Source: an uncultured Paracoccaceae bacterium
Lineage (GTDB): Bacteria > Pseudomonadota > Alphaproteobacteria > Rhodobacterales > Rhodobacteraceae
Assembly (NCBI GenBank): GCA_947501355.1
Contig: CANMVA010000001.1
Coordinates: forward strand, 2,255,492-2,319,491
Direction of reading: 5' to 3'
DNA: 64,000 bases
Shown here: piece after piece, positions 44,715-55,443 of the stretch
Layout: each line of letters opens with the position of its first letter
Position numbering within the stretch: the stretch's first letter is position 1
The notes under the pieces: model-generated
The model's input: only the letters and a program-made list of their open reading frames with translations
What the model was told of the DNA's origin: nothing
The model's database searches: none
Translations under genes and position numbers: made by a program

Positions 44715-46889
44715 TTATGCGGCGATGTTGATGTTGGATTTCAGCTCTAGACGACGCGCATGCAGCACCGGCTCGGTATAGCCCGACGGCTGCTCGCGGC
44801 CTTTCAAGACCAGATCGCAGGCGGCCTGAAAGGCAATCCCGTCAAAGCCCGGCGCCATCGCACGATAGCTCGGATCATCTGCATTCTGACGGTCCACAAC
44901 AGCCGCCATCTTGCGCATGCCGTCCATCACCTGCGCCTCGGAAATCACCCCGTGATGCAGCCAATTGGCCAGCGCCTGCGCCGAGATGCGGCAGGTCGCG
45001 CGGTCCTCCATCAGCGCCACATCATGGATATCCGGCACTTTGGAGCAGCCAATCCCGTGATCCACCCAGCGCACCACATAGCCCAAAATGCCTTGGGCGT
45101 TGTTCTCAATCTCTGCCGTGATCTCGCCCGCCGATAAGGGGCGGTTGCCCATCACCGGGATTGTCAGCAGATCGTCCAACGTCCCCCGCGGACCGCCCTT
45201 GGCCAATGCGTTCTGCACCGCAAAGACGTCGACCTTATGATAATGCGTGGCATGCAGTGTCGCCGCCGTTGGGCTTGGCACCCAAGCGCAATTTGCCCCC
45301 GCCTTCGGATGACCCATTTTGGCCTCCAGCATCTCGGCCATACGGTCGGGCATCGCCCACATCCCTTTGCCGATCTGCGCCTTGCCCTGCAGCCCGCAGG
45401 CCAGCCCGATATCCACGTTGCGGTCCTCATAAGAGGCGATCCAGGGCGTCGATTTCATTTCGCCTTTCGGCAACATCGGCCCGGCTTCCATCGAGGTATG
45501 GATCTCGTCGCCTGTGCGATCAAGGAAGCCCGTGTTGATAAACGCCACCCGCGACTTCGCGGCCCGGATACATTCCTTGAGGTTCACGGATGTGCGCCGT
45601 TCCTCGTCCATGATCCCCATCTTCACGGTATTGGCAGGCAGCCCCAGAGCGGCCTCAACCCGGCTGAAAATCTCATCCGCGAAGGCCACTTCTTCGGGCC
45701 CGTGCATCTTGGGTTTCACAATATAAACAGACCCTTGGACAGAGTTCCTCATCCCCCCATCCTTGCGCAAATCGTGCATCGCGATCAGCACAGTGCACAT
45801 CGCATCCATCAGCCCTTCGCCCACTTCGCGGCCTTCGGCGTCCAGCACGGCAGGGTTGGTCATCAGATGGCCCACGTTGCGCACCAGCATTAGCGCGCGG
45901 CCCTTCAACGCATCAGGCTGACCGCCTGCGCCCGTGAACCGCAAATCGTCATTCAGACGCCGCGTAATCGTCTTACCGCCCTTCTCAAGCGTCTCTTCCA
46001 GATCGCCTTTCATCAGGCCCAGCCAGTTGGAGTAAGCCACCACCTTGTCCGCAGCATCCACCGCCGCGACGCTGTCCTCGCAATCCATGATTGTCGACAT
46101 CGCCGATTCAAGCCGCACATCAGCGATACCCGCCGGATCGACCTGCCCGATACGGTGCGACGGGTCGATGATGATCTGCAAATGCAGTCCGTTGCGGCGC
46201 AAAATCACGCCCGACAGGTTCTGGCTGCCATCGGTTTGATAGCCTACATATTGCGCAGGCTCCTCCAGTTCGGCCATGCCGTCCTTGGTCACGATCTCCA
46301 ACGCGCCCTCGACCGTATCCAGCCGGATCACATCCGCCCAGGACGCGCCCTTGAGCGGAGCCGCCTCGTCCAGATGCGCCCGCGCCCATGCGATCACCCG
46401 TGCGCCGCGTTCAGCGTCATACCCTTTACCCGTAGGCAAATCGCCCAGCGCGTCCGTGCCGTAAAGCGCGTCATAGAGCGAGCCCCAGCGCGCATTCGCC
46501 GCGTTCAGCGCAAAGCGGGCATTCAGGATCGGCACGACCAGTTGCGGGCCGGGGATCGTCGCGATCTCCGGGTCCACATCTGTCGTTTCAATTGCAAAAT
46601 CAGCACCTTCCGGCACGAGATAGCCAATCTCGCGCAAAAACGCCTCATAGGCAGCCGCATCATGCGGCTGACCCACGCGCGCCCGGTGCCAGTCGTCGAC
46701 CTGTGCCTGCATCTTCGCGCGCTCAATCAAAAGCGCCCGATTTTTTGGCCCCAGATCGTTTACAATGCCGGAAAACCCCTCCCAGAAGCGGTCCGCAGAG
46801 ACGCCCGTTCCCGGCAGCGCCTCGGTTTCGATGAAAGTGGCAAGCTCAGTGGCGACGGCAAGCCCGGCGCGCGCAACGCGGTTGACCAT
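44715..46889 (-). CDS. glcB: Malate synthase G
   Basis: The enzyme condenses glyoxylate with acetyl-CoA to malate. From the ATG at 46889 (GAGG five bases upstream) it has 724 residues, close to the 723 of E. coli GlcB. Family markers include [24 protein letters not shown] (split here as [10 protein letters not shown], metal/glyoxylate region), [43 protein letters not shown], and the C-terminal catalytic region around [28 protein letters not shown]. Isoform G is the monomeric form used with glycolate metabolism. Isocitrate lyase is not in the window. An upstream ATG at 46910 is less likely. Confidence 0.97.
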   Translation of the reverse strand: MVNRVARAGLAVATELATFIETEALPGTGVSADRFWEGFSGIVNDLGPKNRALLIERAKMQAQVDDWHRARVGQPHDAAAYEAFLREIGYLVPEGADFAIETTDVDPEIATIPGPQLVVPILNARFALNAANARWGSLYDALYGTDALGDLPTGKGYDAERGARVIAWARAHLDEAAPLKGASWADVIRLDTVEGALEIVTKDGMAELEEPAQYVGYQTDGSQNLSGVILRRNGLHLQIIIDPSHRIGQVDPAGIADVRLESAMSTIMDCEDSVAAVDAADKVVAYSNWLGLMKGDLEETLEKGGKTITRRLNDDLRFTGAGGQPDALKGRALMLVRNVGHLMTNPAVLDAEGREVGEGLMDAMCTVLIAMHDLRKDGGMRNSVQGSVYIVKPKMHGPEEVAFADEIFSRVEAALGLPANTVKMGIMDEERRTSVNLKECIRAAKSRVAFINTGFLDRTGDEIHTSMEAGPMLPKGEMKSTPWIASYEDRNVDIGLACGLQGKAQIGKGMWAMPDRMAEMLEAKMGHPKAGANCAWVPSPTAATLHATHYHKVDVFAVQNALAKGGPRGTLDDLLTIPVMGNRPLSAGEITAEIENNAQGILGYVVRWVDHGIGCSKVPDIHDVALMEDRATCRISAQALANWLHHGVISEAQVMDGMRKMAAVVDRQNADDPSYRAMAPGFDGIAFQAACDLVLKGREQPSGYTEPVLHARRLELKSNINIAA

Positions 46890-46977
46890 GGGATCCTCAT
46901 GAATTGGCATACGGCTGTATACGTTTTAGGGCGCGATGATGCGTTAAGCAACAATGGCACCCATGAGATCAGAATAG

Positions 46978-47019
46978 AAAAATTGCGCCTCAGATCAGTT
47001 TTATTTAACTGAGTTGCGC
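46978..47019 (-). terminator. Hairpin/terminator overlapping the end of the DUF2256 gene
   Basis: On the minus strand, TCAGTT-AAATAA-AACTGA forms a six-pair stem flanked by GCGC on both sides, followed by AATTTTT. The TAA stop of the DUF2256 gene lies in the loop. It would end the photolyase-DUF2256 transcript before glcB. Confidence 0.5.
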
Positions 47020-47153
47020 TCCCGCCGGCACCGGTCCGAACAATATTTGACCTCATCCCAAACCTTTTCCCACTTTTTGCGCCATGAAAACGGGCGTTTG
47101 CACGTCTCACAGGTTTTCTGCGGCAGATCAGATTTCTTGCGGGTGCGAGGCAT
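47001..47153 (-). CDS. DUF2256 small zinc-finger-like protein
   Basis: A 50-residue frame starts at the ATG at 47153, three bases after the photolyase stop. It matches the DUF2256 family: two CxxC-type pairs (C15-xx-C18 and C38-xxx-C42) around a basic/aromatic core [19 protein letters not shown], and a Lys/Arg-rich N-terminus. The cysteine spacing suggests one zinc ion. DUF2256 genes commonly accompany or are fused to cryptochrome/photolyase genes, in line with the arrangement here, so a role in nucleic-acid binding or photolyase function is plausible but unproven. Confidence 0.88.
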   Translation of the reverse strand: MPRTRKKSDLPQKTCETCKRPFSWRKKWEKVWDEVKYCSDRCRRERNSVK

Positions 47154-47155
47154 GG

Positions 47156-48676
47156 CTAGAGATCGAAGCTGAGCTGAGAGCCGGGCTTGCGCCGCGCCCG
47201 CTTCGGCTCCCGGTCATTCACAAAATGCCGCGGCCCGTCCTTGCGAGAGGCGTGTTTGCGCACAACCTCCGCCGCCTCCGCGCGGAACGCATCGCCCTTG
47301 CGCACCGCCCAAACCTTTTCGCGCGCGAGTTTCGCGGCGGCTTTCGCATCGACAATCGGCTCCGGGTAGCCGCGCCCAACGATTGCGCCTGCCCCGTCCC
47401 AGCGCCACGGCTCCTGCAAAAACTCATCCGGCACGGCGTCCAGTTCGGGGACCCAGCGCCGTGTGAAGACGCCTGTGGGATCCTGATCATGGCCCTGCTT
47501 GACCGGGTTATAAATCCGCACCGTGTTCATGCCCGTGGTGCCGGATTGCATCTGGCTTTGCGACCAATGAACCCCTGGCTCATAATCCGTGAAGCTACGT
47601 GCTAGCACGGCCCCTGTTGCCCGCCAATCAAGCCAGAGATGATAGCTCGCCACCGCCATCAACATCGAGCGCATCCGAAAGTTTAGCCAGCCGGTCGCCG
47701 TCAGGTAGCGCATGCAGGCATCGACAAACGGCAGCCCGGTTTCGCCCGCCTCCCATGCCGCGAGCCGCACCGCATCCGGCTCCCGCGGGCGCAACGTTTC
47801 ATAGGCTGAATGCAGGGCGTGTGTCTCGATCCGCGGCTCATCTTCGAGCTTTTGCATGAAGTGATCCCGCCACGCCAACCGCGCCTGAAACGACTGCATC
47901 GCGCCGGTCCACCCCGTGCGCGTGCCTTTGACCTCGGCCTTTCGCGCCGCCGAGGCCTGCGCCGCCTCCCGGGACGACAGCGTCCCAAACGCCAAATGAG
48001 GCGACAGCCGCGAACACGCCCATTCCCCGTCCAACGGGGAGGACATGGCCTTGCGATAGGTCTGCCCGCGCGACGTCAAAAACGAGCCCAGCAAGGACAA
48101 CGCCTCCTGCCGCCCGCCCTTTTGCCGCTCCGGGCAATGATCGCTTAATTTCAGGTCCTTGGCAGACGGAATTGCACCCGCCTCAATCGCGAGCGGGGCC
48201 AGAGCAGCAGGTGCCTCGACTTGAGGCTGCCGGATCCGCGCCTCGCGCCGTGCCGCCCAGCCGTCACGCGTCTTCAGCCGTCGCACGACGCCTGCGCCTT
48301 GCGTCTCGCGCCACCTCACGCCAGACCGGCGTGCCCACTCCCCGACACGCAAATCCCGCGCATAGGTCCATGCGTTTCCGGTCTCTTCATGGCTCAGGAT
48401 CAGATCAATGCCCTGTGTGGCGACCAGATCCGAAAGCACCTCAACCGCGTCGCCCATCCGCACCACCAGCGGCATGCCCAGCGCGGCCAGATCCTGCCGC
48501 AGCGCATCCAGACACTCCGCCACAAAGGCCCATTGCCGCCCGCTGGCGTCCCGCAGCGCCCATAGCTCAGGCTCCACGATATAGACAGGCAGCACTGGCC
48601 CTCTCGCTGCCGCTTCCGCCAGCACCGCGTGATCCGTGATCCGCAAATCGCGCTTGAACCAGACAAGTGTCGTCAT
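47156..48676 (-). CDS. phr: Cryptochrome/photolyase family flavoprotein
   Basis: From the ATG at 48676 the protein has 506 residues. The N-terminal antenna-type Rossmann domain begins [18 protein letters not shown] (about 1-130). The C-terminal FAD domain contains [39 protein letters not shown] and the FAD-contact stretch [19 protein letters not shown]. The usual CPD-photolyase GGWQWxASTG segment is altered to [16 protein letters not shown], so one electron-chain Trp is replaced. It could be a photolyase or a photoreceptor, and I cannot decide which. It is coupled to a DUF2256 gene and lies downstream of a WYL regulator gene. The start is not backed by a strong ribosome site. Confidence 0.85.
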   Translation of the reverse strand: MTTLVWFKRDLRITDHAVLAEAAARGPVLPVYIVEPELWALRDASGRQWAFVAECLDALRQDLAALGMPLVVRMGDAVEVLSDLVATQGIDLILSHEETGNAWTYARDLRVGEWARRSGVRWRETQGAGVVRRLKTRDGWAARREARIRQPQVEAPAALAPLAIEAGAIPSAKDLKLSDHCPERQKGGRQEALSLLGSFLTSRGQTYRKAMSSPLDGEWACSRLSPHLAFGTLSSREAAQASAARKAEVKGTRTGWTGAMQSFQARLAWRDHFMQKLEDEPRIETHALHSAYETLRPREPDAVRLAAWEAGETGLPFVDACMRYLTATGWLNFRMRSMLMAVASYHLWLDWRATGAVLARSFTDYEPGVHWSQSQMQSGTTGMNTVRIYNPVKQGHDQDPTGVFTRRWVPELDAVPDEFLQEPWRWDGAGAIVGRGYPEPIVDAKAAAKLAREKVWAVRKGDAFRAEAAEVVRKHASRKDGPRHFVNDREPKRARRKPGSQLSFDL

Positions 48677-48701
48677 GACCGACCAGATAACGCCCGTATT
48701 C

Positions 48702-48733
48702 ATCTTGGCAAAAATATCCTCGCCGAAGGCACA
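48702..48733 (-). repeat. 3'-flank element, type A copy 2
   Basis: Directly after the stop of the WYL-regulator gene the minus strand reads GCCTTCGGCGAGGATATTTT followed by TGCCAAGATGA. The 17-mer TATCCTCGCCGAAGGCA is shared with 33521-33553, also placed just after a minus-strand gene. It lies in the leader region of the photolyase gene as well. Confidence 0.5.
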
Positions 48734-49447
48734 TCAGCCCATAAGGCCAGCCCCGCCCGGCATACGGCACCCGGCCATGTCCTCGGTCCGATAAAAGTCC
48801 CGCAAGGTCTTGCCCCGCTCCGGCTTGAACGGCGCGCCTGTGGTCAGATCGACCATCCGGTCGATCCGAAACATCCGGAAATCCTCGCGAAGCTCACACC
48901 AGCCCACACAGGTCCAGACCCCTGAAAAGAACCACTGCCCCAAGGGTCGGATCACGCGGGTTGTCACAGCCCCCTCCTTGTCGCGATAGGCGAACTCCAA
49001 CCGTAAGGATTGATCAATTGCCGCCACGATCTGGTCCAATCGCAGCCGGAGTGTGTCGTCCATCTGCACACCCAGCGAATGGATCGACACGGCCCGCGCC
49101 CGCGCCTTTGCAGCTTCAGGCAAGACGGCATCGACCTTGATCAACGCCTCTTCCGCCGCCGCCGCCATCTCCGAGCCGCCCCAGGCGCGGATCAAACGCG
49201 CGCCTGCGACGAGCGCCGTGATCTCGGCACTGGTGAACATTAAGGGCGGGATGTCATAGCCCTCGGCCATCACATACCCCACCCCCGCTTCGCCATCTAT
49301 CGGCACGCCTGTCGACTGCAGATCAGCGATATCGCGGTAGATCGTGCGCTCACTGACCTCTAGCTTTTCGGACAATTGCGCCGCTGTGGTCAGCCGACCG
49401 CCGCGCAGATATTGCACGATCTGAAATAGGCGGTCAGCGCGACGCAT
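48734..49447 (-). CDS. YafY-type transcriptional regulator (HTH_11 + WYL domain)
   Basis: The 237-residue protein has an N-terminal winged helix (RRADRLFQIVQYLRG, TAAQLSEKLEVSERTIYRDIADLQ with the recognition helix) and a C-terminal WYL-type ligand-sensing domain (about 135-225; RLEFAYRDKEG, RPLGQWFFSGVWTCVGWCELREDFRMFRIDRM). WYL regulators often respond to nucleic-acid or damage signals. The ATG at 49447 overlaps the VOC stop (TGATG). A GTG one codon upstream is also possible. It may regulate the VOC gene it follows or the photolyase unit downstream. Confidence 0.9.
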   Translation of the reverse strand: MRRADRLFQIVQYLRGGRLTTAAQLSEKLEVSERTIYRDIADLQSTGVPIDGEAGVGYVMAEGYDIPPLMFTSAEITALVAGARLIRAWGGSEMAAAAEEALIKVDAVLPEAAKARARAVSIHSLGVQMDDTLRLRLDQIVAAIDQSLRLEFAYRDKEGAVTTRVIRPLGQWFFSGVWTCVGWCELREDFRMFRIDRMVDLTTGAPFKPERGKTLRDFYRTEDMAGCRMPGGAGLMG

Positions 49448-49812
49448 CACTTGGCCTCGAACAGGCCGATGGAGTTGCCATCGGGATCGGAGCAGTAGAT
49501 GAACTGCCCATCCGGCACAGGGATCGGGTCCGAGACGACCTTGCCGCCCGCATCCCAGACGCGGGCCTTCATCTCATCGATGGTGCCTTTTGCGGCCAGG
49601 TGGATCGTGGGACCGCCATCGCTTGCCGGGGTCCCCTCATAGAGATGACCAGACACGCCTTTGTCGGCGCGGAAAATCATGATCGGCTGGGGTCCCATCT
49701 CGTTCAGCTGCATCTCCATACCGGTGACCTTGGCGTAAAAGGCCGACGCCTTTTGCAGATCACGCACCGGGATTTCGCTCCAGACGACGGGGTTTGCGGG
49801 GGTGTAGCTCAT
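49447..49812 (-). CDS. VOC-family (glyoxalase/bleomycin-resistance fold) protein
   Basis: The 121-residue protein is a single VOC unit with paired beta-alpha-beta-beta-beta modules: VVWSEIPVRDLQKASAFYAKVTGM at the N-end and DGQFIYCSDPDGNSIGLFE at the C-end, with the usual metal-ligand Glu near the end. Such proteins include glyoxalases, dioxygenases and binding proteins, and the substrate is not predictable. It is coupled to the WYL regulator gene and divergent from pepN, sharing a 123-base promoter region. Confidence 0.88.
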   Translation of the reverse strand: MSYTPANPVVWSEIPVRDLQKASAFYAKVTGMEMQLNEMGPQPIMIFRADKGVSGHLYEGTPASDGGPTIHLAAKGTIDEMKARVWDAGGKVVSDPIPVPDGQFIYCSDPDGNSIGLFEAK

Positions 49813-49935
49813 GATGTCTCTCCTTTATCAGATGCCCTTGTCTGACACACCCCTCCTGACAGCGTTCTGTCAGGATGTTTTCGCCTTGCAGCGCCCGTGT
49901 GCGCAGCTACCCTTCGCCCAAACAAGGAGAGACCC

Positions 49936-52494
49936 ATGCGCGACGCGGCCCCCCAGACGATTTACCTGAAAGACTACACGCCCCCGGCCTATCTCGTGGA
50001 GGAGGTCCATCTGACCTTCCGCCTTGCGCCCCGGTCCACGCGCGTCGTCAGCCGCATCCGATATGTGCCCAACCCCGAGGCGTCCTCGCGCGATTTCTTC
50101 CTGCATGGCGAGCAGCTTGATCTGAAATGGGCCAAGATCGACGGGGCCGAGGTATCTCCTGTCCTGTCTGAGGACGGCCTGCGCTGCGACGTCCCCGACG
50201 CGCCTTTCACATGGGAGGCCGAGGTGGAGATCAGCCCCGAGACGAACACCGCGCTCGAAGGCCTCTACATGTCGAACGGCATGTATTGCACCCAATGCGA
50301 GGCCGAGGGCTTTCGCAAGATCACCTATTACCCCGACCGCCCCGATGTCATGTCGGTGTTCACCGTGCGGATCGAAGGCGATCTTCCGGTCATGCTGTCT
50401 AACGGCAACCCGACTGCCACCGGCGCGGGCTGGGCCGAGTGGCACGATCCGTGGCCGAAACCGGCATATCTCTTTGCCCTCGTGGCGGGCGATCTGGTCG
50501 CCCATTCCGACAGCTTCACGACAGCCTCTGGTCGCGCCGTCAATCTGAACATCTATGTCCGCGAAAACGACATCGGGAAGTGCGCTTTCGGGATGGAGGC
50601 GCTCAAGGCCTCCATGCGCTGGGACGAAGAGGTGTATGGCCGTGAATATGACCTCGATCTCTTCAATATCGTTGCCGTTGACGACTTCAACATGGGCGCG
50701 ATGGAAAACAAGGGCTTGAACATTTTCAACTCTTCTGCCATTCTTGCGTCACCTGAGACATCTACAGATGCAAATTTCGAACGTATTGAGGCGATCATCG
50801 CCCATGAGTATTTTCACAATTGGACTGGCAATCGCATCACGTGCCGTGACTGGTTTCAGCTCTGCCTGAAAGAAGGTCTGACGGTCTTTCGCGACCAGCA
50901 ATTCACGGCTGACATGCGCTCCGAGGCAGTTGCGCGCATCAGCGATGTGATCGCGCTGCGGGGCCGTCAATTCCGCGAGGATAACGGCCCTCTGGCCCAC
51001 CCCGTGCGCCCGGAGAGCTTTGTGGAGATCAACAATTTCTACACCGCCACTGTCTATGAGAAGGGCGCGGAGGTGATCCGTATGCTCCGCACCCTGATCG
51101 GACCGGAGGATTACCGAAAAGGTTGCGATCTTTACTTTGATCGTCACGACGGTCAGGCCTGCACAATCGAGGATTGGCTCAAGGTGTTCGAGGACACGAC
51201 GGGCCGCGATCTGAGCCAGTTCAAGCGTTGGTATGCGCAGGCCGGAACACCCCGCCTGAGCGTCACCGACAGTTTCGCGAACGGAACCTACACGCTGACC
51301 TTTATGCAAACCACGCCGCCCACGCCCGAACAGGACGAAAAGCACCCCCAAGTGCTGCCCATCGCGGTTGGTCTGCTGGCCGAAGACGGCTCCGAAGCCG
51401 TTCCGACAACTGTTCTCGAAATGACGGAAGCGACCCAGAGCTTCACTTTCGACGGCCTGAGCGCCAAACCCGTCCCGTCGATCCTGCGCGGTTTCTCTGC
51501 CCCCGTGATCCTCACCCGCGAGACCACCGCGGCAGAGCGCGCCTTCCTTCTGGCCCATGACACCGACCCGTTCAACGCATGGGAAGCGGGCCGCGCATTG
51601 GCGCGCGAGACGCTCTTGGCGATGGTCCGCGACGGCACGCCGCCGCAAACCGGCTACCTCGACGCGCTGGCCACAATGGCGCGCGACGATGCCCGCGATC
51701 CGGCCTTCCGGGCGCTCTGCCTTGGCCTGCCCAGCCAGGATGAAATCGCGCAAGCCCTTGTGGATACAGGCGAAACGCCCGATCCCTCCGCGATCTACGA
51801 CGCGGTGCAGACCTTACGCCAGATGATTGCCGAGCATCTGCAAGACAGCCTGCCCCGCCTTTACGCCGCCCATCAGGTGTCCGAGCCTTACGCGCCCAAT
51901 GCCGAACAGTCCGGCAAGCGCGCGCTCGCGAACGCGGCGCTCTCCTACCTGACCCGCATTGACGGCGGGGCGCAGGCCGAAGCACAATATGAGGCCGCCA
52001 CCAATATGACCCAGCAATTGGCCGCCCTCGCCTGCCTGATTGAAGCGGGTAAAGGCGATAGCGCGGTGGCGGACTTCTACACCCAATGGAAAGAAGATCG
52101 TCTGGTGATCGACAAATGGTTCGGGCTTCAGGTCTCCCTCGCCGCGCCAAGCGATGTGGCGGCTGTGGCCGAAAAGCTGACGCAGCATCCCGATTTCACA
52201 ATGAAAAACCCCAATCGCTTCCGCGCCACGCTCGGCGCGCTGGCGATGACGCCCGCGGGCTTTCACCACGCTTCGGGCGACGGCTACCGCGTGCTGGCGG
52301 ACTGGCTGATCAAGCTCGACCCACTGAATCCGCAGACCACCGCCCGCATGTGCACCGCATTCGAGACTTGGCCGCGCTATGATGCCGACCGTCAGGCCAA
52401 GATGCTGGCCCAGATCGACCGCATCCTTGCGCAAGACGGCCTGTCACGTGACAGCACCGAGATGCTGACCCGTATCCGCGATGCGAAAGGCTAG
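49936..52494 (+). CDS. pepN: Aminopeptidase N (M1 family)
   Basis: This is a cytoplasmic zinc aminopeptidase that trims N-terminal residues from peptides. From the ATG at 49936 (AAGGAGA six bases upstream) it has 852 residues, close to the E. coli-type PepN of about 870. The substrate-anchoring GAMEN is at 254-258 (FNMGAMENKGLNIFN) and the zinc motif HExxH is H290-E291...H294, with the third ligand Glu in the following helix (CLKEGLTVFRD). The all-helical C-terminal domain is complete. Monocistronic as far as I can see. Confidence 0.97.
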   Translation: MRDAAPQTIYLKDYTPPAYLVEEVHLTFRLAPRSTRVVSRIRYVPNPEASSRDFFLHGEQLDLKWAKIDGAEVSPVLSEDGLRCDVPDAPFTWEAEVEISPETNTALEGLYMSNGMYCTQCEAEGFRKITYYPDRPDVMSVFTVRIEGDLPVMLSNGNPTATGAGWAEWHDPWPKPAYLFALVAGDLVAHSDSFTTASGRAVNLNIYVRENDIGKCAFGMEALKASMRWDEEVYGREYDLDLFNIVAVDDFNMGAMENKGLNIFNSSAILASPETSTDANFERIEAIIAHEYFHNWTGNRITCRDWFQLCLKEGLTVFRDQQFTADMRSEAVARISDVIALRGRQFREDNGPLAHPVRPESFVEINNFYTATVYEKGAEVIRMLRTLIGPEDYRKGCDLYFDRHDGQACTIEDWLKVFEDTTGRDLSQFKRWYAQAGTPRLSVTDSFANGTYTLTFMQTTPPTPEQDEKHPQVLPIAVGLLAEDGSEAVPTTVLEMTEATQSFTFDGLSAKPVPSILRGFSAPVILTRETTAAERAFLLAHDTDPFNAWEAGRALARETLLAMVRDGTPPQTGYLDALATMARDDARDPAFRALCLGLPSQDEIAQALVDTGETPDPSAIYDAVQTLRQMIAEHLQDSLPRLYAAHQVSEPYAPNAEQSGKRALANAALSYLTRIDGGAQAEAQYEAATNMTQQLAALACLIEAGKGDSAVADFYTQWKEDRLVIDKWFGLQVSLAAPSDVAAVAEKLTQHPDFTMKNPNRFRATLGALAMTPAGFHHASGDGYRVLADWLIKLDPLNPQTTARMCTAFETWPRYDADRQAKMLAQIDRILAQDGLSRDSTEMLTRIRDAKG

Positions 52495-52497
52495 GCT

Positions 52498-53217
52498 CTA
52501 GAATTCTCGCGCCTGAGGTCGCAATGATTTCAACGGCTTGCAATAGCTTTGCCGCTTCAACCAGTTTGCCATATCCGCCCGTTTGCTGGGGCTGCGCATC
52601 GGCCCCCAGTCAGCGGAAACCCCGCTCCACCGGGGCTGACGCGCATGGATCACGCCGTCGCGCTTTACCGTGACCGCCATGATCCGCGCCGCGCAGCTAA
52701 GGTTCGCGGGCCCGTTCTTCAAGGCCTCCCCCGTGCCGACGCGGCAGCCATAACCGCGCGCCGTCGCAGGCAGGATTTGCAGCAGGCCATACCACTTGCC
52801 ACCGCCCCCCACTGCGCGGGGCTTGTAGGTGCTTTCATGCTTGGAAAGCGCCGACATGAACCCGACCCAGAAGGCCGCCCGCGCCTCCGGCCCGTTCTCC
52901 GGATAGGCCGGACACCAGTCCGCGATATCGCGCGGCACCATCGAAATCAGCGGCGCACCATGGCCCTGCACCGCCTCCAAAGCGGAGCGCGTCCAAAGCG
53001 CGTGTTCGCCGCGATGATCCCAACGCATTCGCGGAAAAATCTCATCCCGCGCGATGGGCCGCAAATCAGCCGACACGCGCGGGCCGGGCAGTTGCACTGA
53101 GGCGTCGACCAGTTGATCCATCGCCGTCGCGCGCGAGACGGGGCGTATTTGCGCAGGGTCCGCCGCAAGGGGCAGCGCGGCTAAGCCACTCAGAATAAAG
53201 GCGACAATCCATTTCAT
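52498..53217 (-). CDS. Lytic transglycosylase (SLT domain), periplasmic
   Basis: From the ATG at 53217 the protein has 239 residues, with a Sec signal peptide (MKWIVAFILSGLAALPLAA). The SLT-type catalytic Glu is E128 in MSALSKHESTYKP, followed by GGGGKWYGLLQILPATARGYGC, the GLLQI-type substrate motif. It would cleave the MurNAc-GlcNAc bond of peptidoglycan. The segment upstream of the domain is unusual (WCPAYPENG with Cys). The end lies three bases from the convergent pepN stop. The family-level assignment is firm, the precise subgroup less so. Confidence 0.85.
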   Translation of the reverse strand: MKWIVAFILSGLAALPLAADPAQIRPVSRATAMDQLVDASVQLPGPRVSADLRPIARDEIFPRMRWDHRGEHALWTRSALEAVQGHGAPLISMVPRDIADWCPAYPENGPEARAAFWVGFMSALSKHESTYKPRAVGGGGKWYGLLQILPATARGYGCRVGTGEALKNGPANLSCAARIMAVTVKRDGVIHARQPRWSGVSADWGPMRSPSKRADMANWLKRQSYCKPLKSLRPQAREF

Positions 53218-53386
53218 GGTCCCAGACTGCCCCAGCGTAAGACGCCCTGACAAGAGGCGCGGTGCCGCATTGTTTCGCCTTTGCGAACAACCCGCCGAAA
53301 CCCGCACCACTGTCGGCGTAAATCCCCCTCTTGTCCCCCTTCGCCGCGCGTCCTAAAACGCCTCAGACCCACGAACAGGACCTGCC

Positions 53387-54898
53387 ATGCTTGATCTGAC
53401 CTATGAGACCCCGAAGCCCAAAGTCATTGCGGGCGCCAAGCACGATTGGGAACTTGTGATCGGCCTTGAGGTCCACGCGCAGGTCGCCTCCAACGCCAAG
53501 CTCTTTTCCGGGGCCTCCACCACATTCGGGGCCGAGCCCAACAGCAACGTGGCCTTTGTGGACGCCGCCATGCCCGGCATGTTACCCGTCATCAATGAGT
53601 TTTGCGTGGCGCAAGCCGTGCGCACGGGCCTTGGCCTGAAGGCCGATATCAACCTGTGGTCGGCATTCGACCGCAAGAACTACTTCTACCCGGACCTGCC
53701 GCAGGGCTACCAGATCAGCCAGCTTTACCACCCCATTGTGGGCGAAGGTGAAGTGCTGGTCGAACTGGGCGACGGCACCGCCCGTTTGGTGCGGGTCGAG
53801 CGCATTCACCTTGAGCAGGACGCGGGCAAATCCATTCACGACATGGACCCGAACATGTCTTTCGTGGACCTGAACCGGACGGGCGTGGCCCTGATGGAGA
53901 TCGTCTCCCGCCCCGACATCCGTGGCCCCGAAGAAGCCGCCGCTTACGTCGTCAAGCTGCGCCAGATCATGCAGTATTTGGGCACCTGCGACGGTAATAT
54001 GCAAAACGGTAATCTCCGCGCGGACGTCAACGTCTCGGTCTGCCGTCCGGGTGATTATGAGAAATATCAGGAAACGCAGGATTTCAGCCATCTCGGCACC
54101 CGCTGCGAGATCAAGAACATGAACTCCATGCGCTTTATCCAGCAAGCGATTGAGGTCGAGGCCCGCCGCCAGATCGCCATCATCGAAGATGGCGGCGAGG
54201 TCGTACAGGAAACCCGCCTTTACGATCCCGACAAGGGCGAAACCCGCTCCATGCGCTCGAAAGAAGAAGCGCATGATTACCGCTATTTCCCCTGCCCCGA
54301 TCTGCTGCCTCTGGAGATTGAACAGGGCTGGGTCGACGACATCGCTAAGGCGCTGCCTGAACTGCCAGACGAAAAGAAATCCCGTTTTATCAGAGACTTC
54401 GGTCTGTCGGATTACGACGCCTCTGTGTTGACGGCCGAAACAGCCGCTGCTGCGTTCTTTGAGAAAGTGGCTGAGGACCGCGACGGCAAGCTGGCGGCAA
54501 ACTGGGTGATAAACGAGCTCTTTGGCCGTCTGAAAAAGGACGAAAAGGAAATCACCGACAGCCCCGTCTCGCCTGAGCAGCTTGGCGGCATCATCGCGCT
54601 GATCACTAAAGGCGATATCAGCGGCAAGATCGCCAAGGACCTTTTCGAGATCGTTTACACCGAAGGCGGCGATCCGGCAGAGATCGTCGAAGCGCGCGGT
54701 ATGAAGCAGGTCACCGACACCGGCGCCATTGAGGCCGCCGTCGATCAGGTGATTGCCGACAACCCCGCACAGGTCGCCAAAGCCAAGGAAAACCCCAAGC
54801 TGGCAGGCTGGTTCGTGGGTCAGGTGATGAAAGCCACCGGCGGCAAGGCCAACCCCAAGGCCGTGAACGAGATTGTCGCCAGAAAATTGGCGGAGTAA
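53387..54898 (+). CDS. gatB: Asp-tRNA(Asn)/Glu-tRNA(Gln) amidotransferase subunit B
   Basis: GatB phosphorylates and amidates mischarged Glu-tRNA(Gln) or Asp-tRNA(Asn) together with GatA and GatC, which are not in the window. The 503-residue protein has [12 protein letters not shown] at the N-end, the kinase/amidation core ([60 protein letters not shown]) and the C-terminal YqeY-like tRNA-binding tail (from about 350). It stands alone with an upstream gap of 169 bases. Confidence 0.97.
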   Translation: MLDLTYETPKPKVIAGAKHDWELVIGLEVHAQVASNAKLFSGASTTFGAEPNSNVAFVDAAMPGMLPVINEFCVAQAVRTGLGLKADINLWSAFDRKNYFYPDLPQGYQISQLYHPIVGEGEVLVELGDGTARLVRVERIHLEQDAGKSIHDMDPNMSFVDLNRTGVALMEIVSRPDIRGPEEAAAYVVKLRQIMQYLGTCDGNMQNGNLRADVNVSVCRPGDYEKYQETQDFSHLGTRCEIKNMNSMRFIQQAIEVEARRQIAIIEDGGEVVQETRLYDPDKGETRSMRSKEEAHDYRYFPCPDLLPLEIEQGWVDDIAKALPELPDEKKSRFIRDFGLSDYDASVLTAETAAAAFFEKVAEDRDGKLAANWVINELFGRLKKDEKEITDSPVSPEQLGGIIALITKGDISGKIAKDLFEIVYTEGGDPAEIVEARGMKQVTDTGAIEAAVDQVIADNPAQVAKAKENPKLAGWFVGQVMKATGGKANPKAVNEIVARKLAE

Positions 54899-55050
54899 CG
54901 CGCATCACCTTGTGGCTGCGGCGCGCCACCCTATATCTCGCGGATAACAGCAAACACGGCACCACCCCTTGTAGAATAGGCTAAGCCCTTAATATCTTGG
55001 CCTTTTGTGCCTGATTTGCTACCGTGCCGAGTACTGGATGGGAGTTTTCG

Positions 55051-55443
55051 ATGACAAAATTCGAGTATAAAGTCGTGCCTGCGCCAAAGCGCGGCGAGAA
55101 GATCAAAGGCGTCAAGGCAGGCGACGCGCGCTTTGCGCATACGCTCGAAAGCCTCATGAACGAGATGGGCGCGCAAGGCTGGGAATACCAGCGCGCAGAT
55201 ACCCTTCCTTCCGAGGAACGGAGCGGGCTGACCTCCAGAACGACCGTGTTTCAGAATGTGCTGGTGTTTCGCCGGGCGCTTGAAAGCGACGACGCCGTGA
55301 TTGCGCCGGTCCCGTCCCCCAAATCCGAGCCCGAAGCCGCCAAATTGATCAAGCAAGCCGAAGAGCCGGGCAAAGCGCCGCCCATCGGCCCTGCGGTGAA
55401 CACCGACAAGCCGTCGGACGGCTCCAGCGTCGCCGCTGAATAA
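55051..55443 (+). CDS. DUF4177 domain protein
   Basis: From the ATG at 55051 (GGGAG six bases upstream) the protein has 130 residues. The DUF4177 pattern is visible: EYKVVPAPKRG at the N-end and LESLMNEMGAQGWEYQRADTLP about 30 residues later, then FQNVLVFRR. The C-terminal 45 residues are Pro/Lys/Ala-rich and probably disordered. The family has no known function. The stop abuts the stop of bolA on the other strand. Confidence 0.82.
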   Translation: MTKFEYKVVPAPKRGEKIKGVKAGDARFAHTLESLMNEMGAQGWEYQRADTLPSEERSGLTSRTTVFQNVLVFRRALESDDAVIAPVPSPKSEPEAAKLIKQAEEPGKAPPIGPAVNTDKPSDGSSVAAE

